Positions 22,358 through 34,249 of a stretch of 64,000 nucleotides of DNA are shown piece by piece (within the stretch, counting starts at the first letter, position 1; the number at the start of each line of letters is the position of its first letter). A program made the position numbers and the translations under genes. This DNA is from Macrothele yani (Eukaryota; Arthropoda; Arachnida; Araneae; Macrothelidae), in the NCBI GenBank assembly GCA_039090855.1, contig CM077034.1, forward strand, positions 223,646,831 to 223,710,830, in the 5' to 3' direction. The notes below the pieces were generated by a model. The model made no database searches and had not been told where the DNA came from. It saw only the letters and a program-made list of their open reading frames with translations.

Positions 22358-23838
22358 AATCGAAACAGTACTCGCCCAAATTTTCACTCGATGCCTTAAT
22401 GAAGGGAAGATTCCTGAGGATTGGAAAAACGCTACAATGATCCTGCTACATAAAAAAAAGGTGACATTGAGGATCTCAGGAACTACAGACCTATCCGCCT
22501 CCTATCAGTGGTTCATAAAATCTTCACTAAAGTTCTTTCACACCGTTTGAAGGTAACACTGGACATGGCTCAACCGAGAGAACAAGCTGGATCCAGGAGT
22601 GGCTACAGCACAATAGATCATATCCACGCACTAAAAGAACTGATTGAGAGAGCGAGGGAATATGAACTTCCATTGTGCATGGCTTTTGTCGATTATGAAA
22701 AGGTCTTTGATTCGGTGAAACCATCAGCAGTTACAATGGCTCTGAAATCCTGTGGTATTGAAGATGCATACATTAATATTTTTAATAACATCTATGAAAA
22801 TACAAGTGCAAAGATTCGGCTGTTTGAAAATACAACACACATAAAAATTGGAAAGGGAGTGAGACAAGGTGAAAAATACAAGTGCAAAGATTCGGCTGTT
22901 TGAAAATACAACACACATAAAAATTGGAAAGGGAGTGAGACAAGGTGACACGATATCTCCGAAGCTCTTTAATGCCACATTAGAAAATGTCTTTCAATCA
23001 CTGAACTGGGAAAACAAAGGGATAAAGATTAATAGAGATTATCTAACCCACCTTTGTTTTGCTGATGACGTAGTCATTTTTGCAACTACCCTATCAGAGC
23101 TGCAGAGTATGATCCAGGAACTTGCTGACAAGAGTAAAGAAGTGGGATTACAAATGAACTTTCAGAAGACAAAAGTGATGTTCAATGCTTTTTCAAGAAA
23201 TGAAGATTTATCGATTGATGGAGAAAAGCTGGAGATAACAGACACGTACGTTTATCTTGGACAGCAGATATCAAGTGAGGGTCACATTCATGAAGAAATT
23301 AATCAGCGTACAAAACTTGCCTGGAGAGCTTTGTGAAGAAACAGCATAATTTTCAAGAGCAATGTGCCATTATGTCTTAAAAGAAAAGTGTTTGATCAAT
23401 GCATCCTTCCAGTGCTTATGTATGGTGCAGAGACGTGGACCTTAACTAAAAGAGGCATACAAAGGCTGCAGACAACTCAAAGCATCATGGAGAGGTGCAT
23501 GCTTGGTGTAACCAGGAGAGAAAAGAAGAGGAACTCGTGGATCCAAAAAATGACAAGAGTGGAAGACATCATGATCCGAGTTAAATCCCCGAAATGGCAA
23601 TGGGCTGGACATACTGCCAGAAGGACAGACCATCGATGGACAGCCGAAATTTTAGATTGGATTCCAAGGGACAGGAAAAGACCCAGAAGAAGACCACATG
23701 GGAGATGGGTGGATAAAATTCGAAAGTATGCGAGAGTGGCATGGAGGAGACTGGCACAAGACAGACCGTTGTGGAGGTAACTTGGGGAGACCTTCGTCCA
23801 GCAGTGGATTGATAATGGTTGACAATGATGATGATGAT
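22358..23838 (+). pseudogene. RTE-clade LINE, 5'-truncated copy
   Basis: About 90% identical by eye to 55030-56430. The reverse transcriptase motifs are VDYEKVFDSV, GVRQGDTISPKLFNATLE, CFADDVVIF and KTKVMFNAF. The tail domain includes LMYGAETWTLTKRG. A 76-bp direct duplication (22796 onward repeated from 22872) and a TGA in place of the glycine codon in AFGRN disable it. It ends in a (GAT)n tail. Confidence 0.85.
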
Positions 23839-24128
23839 GTAACTAAAATGACCCTAGCACATTATCTGGCCTGTGGAAAGAACTAATAAGACAAGAAAAA
23901 GAACAACAAAAGAAAAACCGACAAAAAAGACAAGAGAACCAGGATTGGAAAAGAAATTAAAAAAAAAAATTATAAAAAAAAAATGTTTTAAGGAAACATA
24001 GATGGCGCCAGCTGGGCTTGATAACGAAATATATCCAGGAAAGTATATCCGACGAATGGCAACAAGGAGTATCAGACTCCATTAGCGCGAAGTTAACCGC
24101 GAACATCGGTGGTAAAGTCGCCACACTC

Positions 24129-24155
24129 CTGAGGATGCCCAGAGGATGGGCGAAA
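24129..24155 (+). ncRNA. Hammerhead ribozyme-like core H6
   Basis: CUGAGGA, a spacer U, perfect stem GCCC/GGGC around a 7-nt loop, then GAAA. All conserved core bases are present. It lies in the Penelope-like B 3' block and matches H13 and H14. Stems I and III were not resolved by eye. Confidence 0.65.
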
Positions 24156-24472
24156 ATTTCGAGTATAAAGAACGGTAAAAATTGATGTGTTTGGAATCCT
24201 AAGGCAAAGATCCAATGAGTATACCCAGCGAAAAGTGTGAGAAGTAAAGCCAGTCATCGCATACAACGGACTCTAGGACAATAACATCAACAAAGACCGG
24301 AAAACATGTGCGTGAAATGTTCCCGTCGCTAGAAAGGAATGCCAGGGTAAGCATTATCCGCTAGGATATTGTACAAGTTACTTAGTCCATCTTATTGAGA
24401 AAAGAAAAACTTGCACTATGCACATTTGTAAAATTTTAAGCATGCCTCACATGGAAAAAGAGTGCAACTTAC

Positions 24473-24508
24473 CAATCAGAAGAACAGTTCCTACTGCTAG
24501 ACCACCAC
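24473..24508 (-). CDS. ELP4: ELP4 exon 2 (36-nt micro-exon)
   Basis: On the minus strand TTTTACTTTTGCAG (acceptor) precedes 36 nt and then the donor GTAAGT (24467-24472). In the phase set by exon 1 it encodes GGGLAVGTVLLI (first glycine split with exon 1), with the last G starting the E codon completed by exon 3. This is the Walker-A-like glycine loop and strand of the ELP4 RecA fold, which in ELP4 lacks the canonical GKT. Exons this short are easily missed by gene predictors. It is isolated by 34 kb and 21 kb of transposon-filled intron. Confidence 0.9.
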
Positions 24509-24561
24509 CTGCAAAAGTAAAATATCACACATTTGTAAATAAGTTGTAGGCAATGCACATA

Positions 24562-26196
24562 CACAGTGCGTCAAAGAATTTTTAAGACTGGGTCTGTAAA
24601 ACAAAATATAAACAAGAAATTATAATTTGTTTTGGTTTGTTATTCAAAATAAGTCCCTCCGGCTTCAATACACAGTGTGGCAAAGAATTTTTAAGACTGG
24701 GTCTGTGAAATGAAATAGAAACAAGAAATTATAATTTGTTTTGGTTTGTTATTCAAAATAAGTCCCTCGGGCTTCAATACACAGTGTGGCAAAGAATTTT
24801 TAAGACTGGGTCTGTAAAACAAAATAGAAACAAGAAATTATAATTTGTTTTGGTTTGTTATTCAAAATAAGTCCCTCCGGCTTCAATACACAGTGTGGCA
24901 AAGAATTTTTAAGACTGGGTCTGTGAAATGAAATAGAAACAAGAAATTATAATTTGTTTTGGTTTGTTATTCAAAATAAGTCCCTCGGGCTTCATTACAC
25001 AGTGTGGCAAAGAATTTTTAAGACTGGGTCTGTGAAATGAAATAGAAACAAGAAATTATAATTTGTTTTGGTTTGTTATTCAAAATAAGTCCCTCGGGCT
25101 TCAATACACAGTGTGGCAAAGAATTTTTAAGACTGGGTCTGTAAAACAAAATAGAAACAAGAAATTATAATTTGTTTTGGTTTGTTATTCAAAATAAGTC
25201 CCTCGGGCTTCAATACACAATGTGGCAAAGAATTTTTAAGACTGGGTCTGTAAAACAAAATAGAAACAAGAAATTATAATTTGTTTTGGTTTGTTATTCA
25301 AAATAAGTCCCTCCGGCTTCAATACACAGTGTGGCAAAGAATTTTTAAGACTGGGTCTGTAAAACAAAATAGAAACAAGAAATTATAATTTGTTTTGGTT
25401 TGTTATTCAAAATAAGTCCCTCCGGCTTCAATACACAGTGTGGCAAAGAATTTTTAAGACTGGGTCTGTAAAACGAAGAAACAAGAAATTATAATTTGTT
25501 TTGGTTTGTTATTCAAAATAAGTCCCTCCGGCTTCAATACACAGTGTGGCAAAGAATTTTTAAGACTGGGTCTGTGAAATGAAATAGAAACCAGAAATTA
25601 TAATTTGCTTTGGTTTGTTATTCAAAATAAGTCCCTCCGGCTTCAATACACAGTGTGGCAAAGAATTTTTAAGACTGGGTCTGTGAAATGAAATAGAAAC
25701 CAGAAATTATAATTTGCTTTGGTTTGTTATTCAAAATAAGTCCCTCCGGCTTCAATACACAGTGTGGCAAAGAATTTTTAAGACTGGGTCTGTGAAATGA
25801 AATAGAAACAAGAAATTATAATTTGTTTTGGTTTGTTATTCAAAATAAGTCCCTCCGGCTTCAATACACAGTGTGGCAAAGAATCTTTAAGACTGGGTCT
25901 GTGAAATGAAATAGAAATAAGAAATTATAAGTTGTTTTGGTTTGTTATTCAAAATAAGTCCCTCCGGCTTCAATACACAGTGTGGCAAAGAATTTTTAAG
26001 ACTGGGTCTGTGAAATGAAATATAAACAAGAAATTATAATTTGTTTTGGTTTGTTATTCAAAATAAGTCCCTCTGGCTTCAATACACAGTGTGGCAAAGA
26101 ATCTTTAAGACTGGGTCTGTGAAATGAAATAGAAACAAGAAATTATAATTTGTTTTGGTTTGTTATTCAAAATAAGTTCCTCCGGCTTCAATACAC
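24562..26196. repeat. 109-bp tandem array made of the mariner 3' end
   Basis: Units start at the ACACAGTG motif (24561, 24670 and so on to about 26085), with a 109-bp period. Read on the minus strand each unit holds the last codons (IEAGGTYFE, stop), the short 3' untranslated part and the terminal inverted repeat, ending at its TA. Variants alternate between GTAAAACA and GTGAAATG, and between CCTCCGG and CCTCGGG, showing repeated rounds of expansion. Confidence 0.9.
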
Positions 26197-27188
26197 TTGT
26201 TACAGCGATTTAATAATGATTCAAATGCCTGTTCCAGTTCACTTTGCGGAATTGCCTCCAAAGCACGCGTCGAAGCTGTTTGTATGGTCGAAATATAATA
26301 CAAATAACACATTTTTAACGTCATTTTAAGTTTCAGGAACAAAGAAAAGTCACAGGGTGCTAAATCAGGCAAATACGGTGGACGATTCAACACACAGACG
26401 TTATTTTTCGCCAAAAATCTACGAACAAGAAGTGAGGTGTGACTTTGTGCATTATCGTGCAACAAGCACCAACTGTTTTCATCTCGATATTCTGGACGAA
26501 TGCGACAAATTCTTCCCATCAAACGGCTCAAAACATTTAAATAAAACTTACCAGTAGTTGTTTGTCCACTTGGAACAAATTCTTTGTGGATAAATACCCT
26601 TACTATCGAAGAATGTAATGAGCATTGTTTTGATTTTTGATGGAACTTTTCTTGTTTTTTTGGCTTGTGACGAGCTTTTTTACTTCCATTCCGCAATTTC
26701 TCGCTTTGTTTTAGGATCATATTGAAAGCACCATGTTTCATCACCAGCAACAATCGATTTTAAGAAGTTTGGATTATTTTCAGCAGCTGAAATGATGTCC
26801 CTGCAATGTGCACTTCTCCTTTATTTTTGTTCATTGGTTAATGTGTGGGGAACAAATTTAGCAGACTTTTGTTTTGCCCAAATCTTCATACAGGATGGTT
26901 CAAATCGTTTCTTAGTTGATGTTTAAAAACTCTTCCATCATTCTTAGTGACGCACATGGATTGTTTGCCACGAAATCACGCACTTTTTCAATAATCTCAG
27001 GTGTCCTAGATGAATTTGGTCTTCTGGTATGCTTATCATCTTCTAGCATCCAAAAAACGTTTGTGCCACAGGAAAACATTTGATCTACTTAAACAAAACT
27101 CACCGTAAATTTGTTTCATCATTTGGTACGTTTCCGAGGCACTTTTACCAAGTTTTGCGTTAAATTTAATAACATCCCTTTGTTCCAT
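26163..27188 (-). pseudogene. mariner transposase (DD34D), frameshifted
   Basis: Start at MEQRDVIKFNAKLGKSASET (27188), with a helix-turn-helix region (SETYQMMKQIYGEFCLSR). Then come SIVAGDETWCFQYDPKTKRE (first D), several stops and shifts, LLHDNAQSHTSLLVRRFL (second D) and YLPDLAPCDFSLF (third D, 34 residues after the second). It ends with IEAGGTYFE. The order and spacing are those of mariner. At least three disruptions are present. Confidence 0.85.
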
Positions 27189-27387
27189 CTTAATAATTCA
27201 ACATGAAAGAAATTTGACTTCTCTAATGAACGGCCGTTTCGTTTGAGTTACTTTAACAACTGCGCAGTACTTTTGGCAGAAAGCAAGCAGATGGTCACGG
27301 TTTATAATGCATTCACGATTACACTGGTGGCGCCACCGTAGGCTGAAATCTAGCGCCAGTCTTAAAAATTCTTTGATACACTGTGTA

Positions 27388-27560
27388 TCTAACAAGTTAA
27401 TGGTAGTTGAGAACACACTAAGTTACGTATAATAGTTTTTAAGGCAAATATATTTCAGCCATTACTATGGCCTTCATCAGTGCGACTACGATTTGTTTCG
27501 TTGCCAGATTAGAAAGGTAAGTTTTGGTAAGAAAGTACCAAAACTTTCCAATCGTAAGTG
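27388..27560 (-). mobile_element. Penelope-like 3' fragment
   Basis: It shares GAACACACTAAGTTACGTATA with the fold-backs at 29429 and 35107, and holds core H7. A short 11-bp hairpin (AAGTTTTGGTA and its reverse) lies at 27513-27544. Confidence 0.5.
27453..27480 (-). ncRNA. Hammerhead ribozyme-like core H7
   Basis: CUGAUGA exactly, a stem AGCCAU/AUGGCU with one bulged G and the loop AGUA, then GAAA. This is the best match to the consensus core in the window. Stems I and III were not resolved. Confidence 0.65.
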
Positions 27561-27922
27561 TGGATTACTCGAAAAATTCTTCGCATGAGAAAATGCAATC
27601 ACCAAAAAACTTCGTCGGACTTTTTGGTTGTATTGTCGGATGCATTTTTTTTTTTTTTTTTTTTTGGCAGATCTGTCTGCCATCTTCTGGGACAACTGGT
27701 CATCCATTCTCTCTGCAGTCCACGTTGATTACACCACGTACTCAGTCAGGGAATCTTTGTTTTTAAGTGTTAATATAAGTCACCTAATGTGTTGCATTGC
27801 CACCTTTGGGATTTGAAGAACCAGTAATATTTTCTTATCACTTTAGGTCTGTCTGTTTGCATTGTTTCTGTTTCGTTTGCCTTCCCAATTTCCACTTCAC
27901 TGCAAAAATTTTTTAACTGAAA
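27561..27922. other. Intron 1 sequence without recognised features
   Basis: AT-rich, with a T-tract at 27645-27665. No coding frame or terminal repeats recognised. Confidence 0.45.
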
Positions 27923-27924
27923 TA

Positions 27925-29142
27925 CACTATCTACCAACAAGTAATTGGACACCCCTGCAATCTACGATATCTGCGGTCCTGATACACGTCATGGCCGCCG
28001 CCGTTAAATATCGTGGGGGAAACAACAACACAACCAGTCGCATGCAAGATGCCACACAGTTCGGAGCTCTCTGATTTCGAGAAAGGTGTAATCGTCGGGT
28101 ATCACAGAAATGGCCGATCCATACGTGACATATCCAGCGAGTTGAAATATCCAAAATCGACAGTGGTCTACGTGATTGGCAAGTGGAAGATGAGAGGTGA
28201 CTGCCGGAATGTGCCCCGACCCGGCAGACCCACAAAACTGAGAGTTAGAGACCGACGGGTGCTGGCCAGAGAAATTCGGAAGAACCGCACCAAATCGATG
28301 GGCCACATCCGCGAGGAGTTCAACAGGCATCCGGGAGTGTTCTTTCGATGAATACCATCCGTAAGGAAGCCCATCTGCTCGGTTATCATGGACGTGCTGC
28401 CGCCCACAAGCCTTTGATCACCAAGTCCAATAGCGCTGCTCGGCTAACGTGGTGCAAAGAACGTAGACAGTGGACCGTTGAACAGTGGAAACAGGTTCTC
28501 TGGAGCGACGAATCAAGGTCCACCCTCTACCGTTCGGATGGCAGGGTCTGGGTTTGGCGTCTTCCTGGAGAACGCCTCCTGCCGGAATGTATTGTGCCAA
28601 CTGTGAAGTTGGGCGGCTGTGGAATTATGCTATGAGGGTGTTTCACCTGGTATGGCACGGGACCCTTGGTCGCAATTCCTGGTAGACTGAACCCCGAGAC
28701 CTACTGCACCATTTTGGCTGACCATACGCTTCCTACGTTGTGGCAGTTTTACGGGGTGGACCCATGTTACTGTCAGGATGACAATGCCACCGGTCATGTT
28801 GCGAGGTCCACCATGGCTTGGTATGGTGACAATGGGGTTAATCGAATGGACTGGCCAGCGCAGAGCCCGGACCTTAACCCTATCGAGCACCTCTGGGACG
28901 AGTTGGAGCGTCGACTTAAGGGGTGCCCCCACCGTCCGAAATCGGTGAAGGAAGTGACCTGTCTTCTCCAAGCCGAGTGGAAGAAAATACCGCTAGCCGT
29001 CGTACAACGCCTGGTTGAGAGTATGCCCCGGAGGGTCGCAGCTGTAATCGCCGCTCGTGGAGGCTCCACCAACTAGTGAAGGTGAATAAACTTCGTTTTC
29101 CTTTGCTATCATAGGTGTCCAATTACTTGTTGGTAGATAGTG
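27925..29142 (+). mobile_element. Tc1-like element (DD34E), nearly complete
   Basis: Terminal repeats CACTATCTACCAACAAGTAA and its reverse match over about 29 bp, with TA at 27923-27924 and 29143-29144. Length 1,218 bp. It sits inside Penelope-like debris. Confidence 0.92.
28049..29076 (+). pseudogene. Tc1-like DD34E transposase, one frameshift, one stop
   Basis: Start chosen at MPHSSELSDFEKGVIVGYHR (28049). Helix-turn-helix (IRDISSELKYPKSTVVYVIG), GRP motif (RPGRPTKL), a 1-base shift near 28345, WSDESRSTLYRSDGRVWVWR (first D), a TGA where a tryptophan codon (MLWGCF) is expected near 28634, QDDNATGHVARSTM (second D), and SPDLNPIEHLWDELERR (E, 34 residues on). It ends RGGSTN at 29076. Only two lesions, so it is a young copy. 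Confidence 0.92.
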
Positions 29143-29144
29143 TA

Positions 29145-29500
29145 TATCCTAGTCAAGTAATGGTCTTGAACATTCCTCGAACACATTAATTTGTCTTTCC
29201 AATTTCGGGACTCCGTGAAGAAAATATGCCGACTAATTTCTTGAAAGTCTAAACTCAGGAGCCTGATGAGAACAACCATACAAACGATTCGAACATCGAC
29301 CACTTGCAACTGAGAGGTACGTGAACGATTTTTCCTTTAATTGCATTTGATTACCGAGGTATTTATTCGCAGTAAATATAAAACATGTTTTTAATAAATG
29401 AGCGGTAGGTGATGCACGTAACTAACAAACAAATTAAGAAGAAGGTAGTGCAGAACACGCTAAGTTATGTATAAACTTTCATACGTTACTTAGCGTGTTG
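29145..29500 (+). mobile_element. Penelope-like fragment with fold-back end
   Basis: It contains core H8 and, at about 29429-29512, a hairpin whose arms (AATTAAGAAGAAGGTAGTG and its reverse) match the larger fold-back at 35107-35260. Confidence 0.45.
29263..29294 (+). ncRNA. Hammerhead-like core H8, decayed
   Basis: CUGAUGA, a weak stem starting GAA and closing UUC, then GAAC instead of GAAA, followed by AUCGACC. Confidence 0.35.
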
Positions 29501-31477
29501 TACACTACCTTCTTAATTTCAAAAATTACAGATTTTTTCAAACCATAATGTAGGTACACTCACTATGATTATGTAAAGTGTATGTATTTGATTCTTTTTT
29601 TCAATTTCCAATAAAAAATATACCATTTTAAAAAAACATTGATTTACAAATTTGCTTCATAAATTATGAAATTTATCCCTAAGTCTTCAAGAACAGCTCA
29701 ATTTTCAGATTAACCAGCCAAATCTCCGACCAGCCGTGGTCCAGGTCCCGTTAGGGCTGGATATGAGGGAGTCTACTGTAATGGCATATTGCTCTTACAA
29801 ATTGTACTGTTTCTTCCAAATATTCAATTTTCAGATTAACCAGCCAAATCTCCAACCAGGCATGCTCCTGGTCCCATCAGGGCTTGATAAGAGGGAGTCT
29901 ACTGTAATGGCATATTGCTCTTACAAATTGTACTGTTTCTTCCAAATACTCAATTTTTAGATTAACCAGCCAAATCTCCAACCAGGCATGCTCCTGGTCC
30001 CATCAGGGCTTGATAAGAGGGAGTCTACTGTAATGGCATATTGCTCTTACAAATTGTACAGTTTCTTCCAAATACTCAATTTTCAGATTAACCAGCCAAA
30101 TCTCCGACCAGCCGTGGTCCAGGTCCCGTTAGGGCTTGATATAAGGAGTCTACTGTAATGGCATATTGCTCTTACAAATTGTACAGTTTCTTCCAAATAC
30201 TCAATTTTCAGATTAACCAGCCAAATCTCCAACCAGGCATGCTCCTGGTCCCATCAGGGCTTGATAAGAGGGAGTCTACTGTAATGGCATATTGCTCTTA
30301 CAAATTGTACAGTTTCTTCCAAATACTCAATTTTCAGATTAACCAGCCAAATCTCCGACCAGCCGTGGTCCTGGTCCCATCAGGGCTTGATAAGAGGGAG
30401 TCTACTGTAATGGCATATTGCTCTTACAAATTGTACTGTTTCTTCCAAATATTCAATTTTCAGATTAACCAGCCAAATCTCCAACCAGGCATGCTCCTGG
30501 TCCCATCAGGGCTTGATATGAGGGAGTCTACTGTAATGGCATATTGCTCTTACAAATTGTACTGTTTATTCCAAATATTCAATTTTCAGATTAACCAACC
30601 AAATCTCCAACCAGGCATGCTCCTGGTCCCATCAGGAGCTTGATATGAGGGAGTCTACTGTAATGGCATATTGCTCTTACAAATTGTACTGTTTCTTCCA
30701 AATACTCAATTTTCAGATTAACCAGCCAAATCTCCGACCAGCCGTGGTCCAGGTCCCGTTAGGGCTTGATAAGAGGGAGTCTACTGTAATGGCATATTGC
30801 TCTTACAAATTGTACTGTTTCTTCCAAATACTCAATTTTCAGATTAACCAGCCAAATCTCCGACCAGCCGTGGTCCAGGTCCCGTTAGGGCTTGATAAGA
30901 GGGAGTCTACTGTAATGGCATATTGCTCTTACAAATTGTACTGTTTTTTTCCAAATACTCAATTTTCAGATTAACCAGCCAAATCTCCGACCAGCCGTGG
31001 TCCAGGTCCCGTTAGGGCTTGATAAGAGGGAGTCTACTGTAATGGCATATTGCTCTTACAAATTGTACTGTTTCTTCCAAATACTCAATTTTCAGATTAA
31101 CCAGCCAAATCTCCAACCAGGCATGCTCCTGGTCCCCTCAGGGCTTGATAAGAGGGAGTCTACTGTAATGGCATATTGCTCTTACAAATTGTAGTTTCTT
31201 TCAAATACTCAATTTTCAGATTAACCAGCCAAATCTCCGACAAGCAGTGGTCCAGGTCCCGTTAGGGCTTGATAAGAGGAGTCTACTGTAATGGCATATT
31301 GCTCTTACAAATTGTACAGTTTCTTCCAAATACTCAATTTTCAGATTAACCAGCCAAATCTCTGACCAGCCGTGGTCCAGGTCCCGTTAGGGCTTGATAA
31401 GAGGGACAAAGAAAGGTGACTTGATCACGCTAGTTACGTTAACTAAAACTTTTACAAAAAGTTCGTAAGTTGGAAGC

Positions 31478-31505
31478 TTTCGACCTTATCTTAGGTCTTC
31501 ATCAC
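31478..31505 (-). ncRNA. Hammerhead-like core H9
   Basis: GUGAUGA (one change from CUGAUGA), perfect stem GACC/GGUC with an 8-nt loop, then GAAAGCUUCC. It lies downstream of the reverse transcriptase/GIY-YIG frame on its strand. Confidence 0.55.
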
Positions 31506-32392
31506 GCCAATGGAGGACTAAGATTGTTGCCAGATTCTACATTTGAATTTTTCCTATTTTTGTTGCCAAAACTTAGAATTGATCTCCAGATTAACGGAAT
31601 GTAGAGAGGAGATTTGGAGTTGCAAGTCATTGAGTTGAAAATAATTTCTATGCTTTCACGGTAACGGAGGGCAAAACGATTGTCAAACGAAGCAATTCGT
31701 TTTGCTTCGTTCCAGTGGGGAACTGCAGATGTGTCTTCCATTGTCAAAATAGACAAGGCAGTGTTGGGATTGCCTTTCGAAACATCTTTTCTATGTTCTA
31801 AAATTCTATGGCTTATGCTCCTGTATGTGCTTCCAATGTATAAGTTATCCCCAGTAGAAGAAGAGATAGGAATGCAGTAAACTCCTGGGAGGTTCAGGCT
31901 TTCAACTTTGTCCCTATCCCTTTGTAGAAGTTTCAAGATGTTTGGGGGAGATTTAATGGCAAGATGGTAACCAAAACTTCTAAAAAGAATCTGTAACTTA
32001 TAAGCATAGGAAGGATGGTAAGGAACAGAACCACAGAATTTCAGGTCTTCTTTCTTGTGAGGAAGGAGGCATTCGATTTTCGAATGGTTTTCATATTTCT
32101 TTATGAGGGAGTTGACTGTAACAGCAGGGAAACCATGAGAGAGGGCTATTGTAGAAATTTTGGGGAGTTCTTCTTGAAGAGAGAGTTGGCTGTTGCAAAT
32201 GATATGAGCCCTGTGGATGTAGGACTTCAATGCTGCAAGCTTGTAGAGATGCAGGGTGTAAGATTTGTAGGGAATGATGTTAGTGGCTGCAGAAGGTTTT
32301 CGATAGACGGAACGAGTAATGGAGAGATCAGCGTTTCTGCAGATAGATACATCCAGGAAATCAATTTTGTGATTTACTTCCTTAGAATATAC
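31502..32392 (-). CDS. Penelope-like reverse transcriptase C-terminus plus GIY-YIG endonuclease, open
   Basis: The minus-strand frame is open from 32455 to 31502; the part above 32392 is the inverted arm. IDFLDVSICRNADLSITRSV then YRKPSAATN is the conserved reverse-transcriptase C-terminal block of Penelope-like elements. The GIY-YIG nuclease follows: LPGVYCIP (GIY), NLYIGSTYRSISHRILEHR (YIG, Arg and His), and RYRESIEII (Glu). The catalytic reverse-transcriptase palm is missing, so the copy is 5'-truncated, but no stop interrupts what remains. That suggests a recent insertion. Confidence 0.85.
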   Translation of the reverse strand, partial: VYSKEVNHKIDFLDVSICRNADLSITRSVYRKPSAATNIIPYKSYTLHLYKLAALKSYIHRAHIICNSQLSLQEELPKISTIALSHGFPAVTVNSLIKKYENHSKIECLLPHKKEDLKFCGSVPYHPSYAYKLQILFRSFGYHLAIKSPPNILKLLQRDRDKVESLNLPGVYCIPISSSTGDNLYIGSTYRSISHRILEHRKDVSKGNPNTALSILTMEDTSAVPHWNEAKRIASFDNRFALRYRESIEIIFNSMTCNSKSPLYIPLIWRSILSFGNKNRKNSNVESGNNLSPPLA

Positions 32393-32419
32393 TGGCAACA
32401 ATCTTAGTCCTCCATTGGC

Positions 32420-32447
32420 GTGATGAAGACCTAAGATAAGGTCGAAA
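32420..32447 (+). ncRNA. Hammerhead-like core H10 (mirror of H9)
   Basis: It is identical to H9 but in the upstream inverted arm and on the opposite strand. It shares the same first-base change. Confidence 0.5.
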
Positions 32448-34249
32448 GCTTCCAACTTACGAACTTTTTGTAAAAGTTTTAGTTAACGTAACTAGCGTGA
32501 TCAAGTCACCTTTCTTTGTTAATATTGTTACGTGTTTTGCCCATAATCGTCATCTTGATAAGAGGGAGTCTACTGTAATGGCATATTGCTCTTACAAATT
32601 GTACTGTTTCTTCCAAATATTCAATTTTCAGATTAACCAACCAAATCTCCAACTAGGCATGCTCCTGGTCCCATCAGGGCTTGATATGAGGGAGTCGACT
32701 GTAATGGCATATTGCTATTACAAATTGTATTGTTTCTTCCAAATACTCAATTTTCAGATTAACCAGCCAAATCTCCGACCAGCCGTGGTCCAGGTCCCGT
32801 TAGGGCTTGATAAGAGGGAGTCTACTGTAATGGCATATTGCTCTTACAAATTGTACTGTTTCTTCCAAATACTCAATTTTCAGATTAACCAGCCAAATCT
32901 CCGACCAGCCGTGGTCCAGGTCCCGTTAGGGCTGGATATGAGGGAGTCTACTGTAATGGCATATTGCTCTTACAAATTGTACTGTTTCTTCCAAATATTC
33001 AATTTTCAGATTAACCAGCCAAATCTCCAACCAGGCATGCTCTTGGTCCCATCAGGGCTTGATAAGAGGGAGTCTACTGTAATGGCATATTGCTCTTACA
33101 AATTGTACTGTTTCTTCCAAATACTCAATTTTCAGATTAACCAGCCAAATCTCCAACCAGGCATGCTCCTGGTCCCCTCAGGGCTTGATAAGAGGGAGTC
33201 TACTGTAATGGCATATTGCTCTTACAAATTGTACTGTTTCTTTCAAATACTCAATTTTCAGATTAACCAGCCAAATCTCCGACAAGCAGTGGTCCAGGTC
33301 CCGTTAGGGCTTGATAAGAGGGAGTCTACTGTAATGGCATATTGCTCTTACAAATTGTACTGTTTCTTCCAAATACTCAATTTTCAGATTAACCAGCCAA
33401 ATCTCTGACCAGTCGTGGTCCAGGTCCCGTTAGGGTTTGATAAGAGGAGTCTACTGTAATGGCATATTGCTCTTACAAATTGCACTGTTTCTTCCAAATA
33501 CTCAATTTTCAGATTAACCAGCCAAATCTCCAACCAGGCATGCTCTTGGTCCCATCAGGGCTTGATAAGAGGGAGTCTACTGTAATGGCATATTGCTCTT
33601 ACAAATTGTACTGTTTCTTCCAAATACTCAATTTTCAGATTAACCAGCCAAATCTCCAACCAGGCATGCTCCTGGTCCCATCAGGGCTTGATAAGAGGGA
33701 GTCTACTGTAATGGCATATTGCTATTACAAATTGTACTGTTTCTTCCAAATACTCAATTTTCAGATTAACCAGCCAAATCTCCGACCAGCCGTGGTCCAG
33801 GTCCCGTTAGGGCTTGATAAGAGGGAGTCTACTGTAATGGCATATTGCTCTTACAAATTGTACTGTTTCTTCCAAATACTCAATTTTCAGATTAACCAGC
33901 CAAATCTCCAACCAGGCATGCTCCTGGTCCCATCAGGGCTTGATAAGAGGGAGTCTACTGTAATGGCATATTGCTCTGTAAAATTTTACTGTTTCTTCCA
34001 AATACTCAATTTTCAGATTAACCAGCCAAATCTCCAACCAGGCATGCTCCTGGTCCCATCAGGGCTTGATAAGAGGGAGTCTACTGTAATGGCATATTGC
34101 TCTGTAAAATTGTACTGTTTCTTCCAAATACTCAATTTTCAGATTAACCAGCCAAATCTCCAACCAAACATGCTCCTGGTCCCATCAGGGCTTGATAAGA
34201 GGTAGTCTACTGTAATGGCATATTGCTGTGTAAAATTGTACTGTTTCTT

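Larger units (their letters stand above)
22322..24385 (+). mobile_element. Penelope-like element B, copy 3, split by an RTE LINE
   Basis: Plus-strand copy: 22322-22357 and 23839-24385. The RTE insertion at 22358-23838 is flanked by TGTAACC/TGTAACT, a likely target duplication, at the same site that reads TGTAACC in the uninterrupted copies. It ends about 90 bp from ELP4 exon 2. Confidence 0.75.
24562..27385 (-). mobile_element. mariner element with amplified 3' terminus
   Basis: Both ends share ACAGTG..TCAAAGAATTTTTAAGACTGG with TA outside (24560-24561 and 27386-27387). The 5' end (27385) and the transposase gene have normal spacing. The 3' end is repeated about 15 times, so the whole measures 2.8 kb instead of about 1.3 kb. 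Confidence 0.85.
31406..32519 (-). mobile_element. Penelope-like element C with 128-bp inverted arms
   Basis: Arms at 31406-31533 and 32392-32519 are reverse complements of equal length (128 nt), starting ACAAAGAAAGGTGACTTGAT. Such inverted 'pseudo-LTR' arrangements are known for Penelope-like elements. It is inserted in the 126-bp satellite. Both arms carry a hammerhead-like core. Confidence 0.85.

Noticed and set aside
29736..34205. Long plus-strand reading frames of up to 303 codons with a 42-residue repeat
   Set aside because: The 126-bp satellite unit is divisible by three and lacks stops in one frame. Units of other length break the frame, and the residues show no domain.
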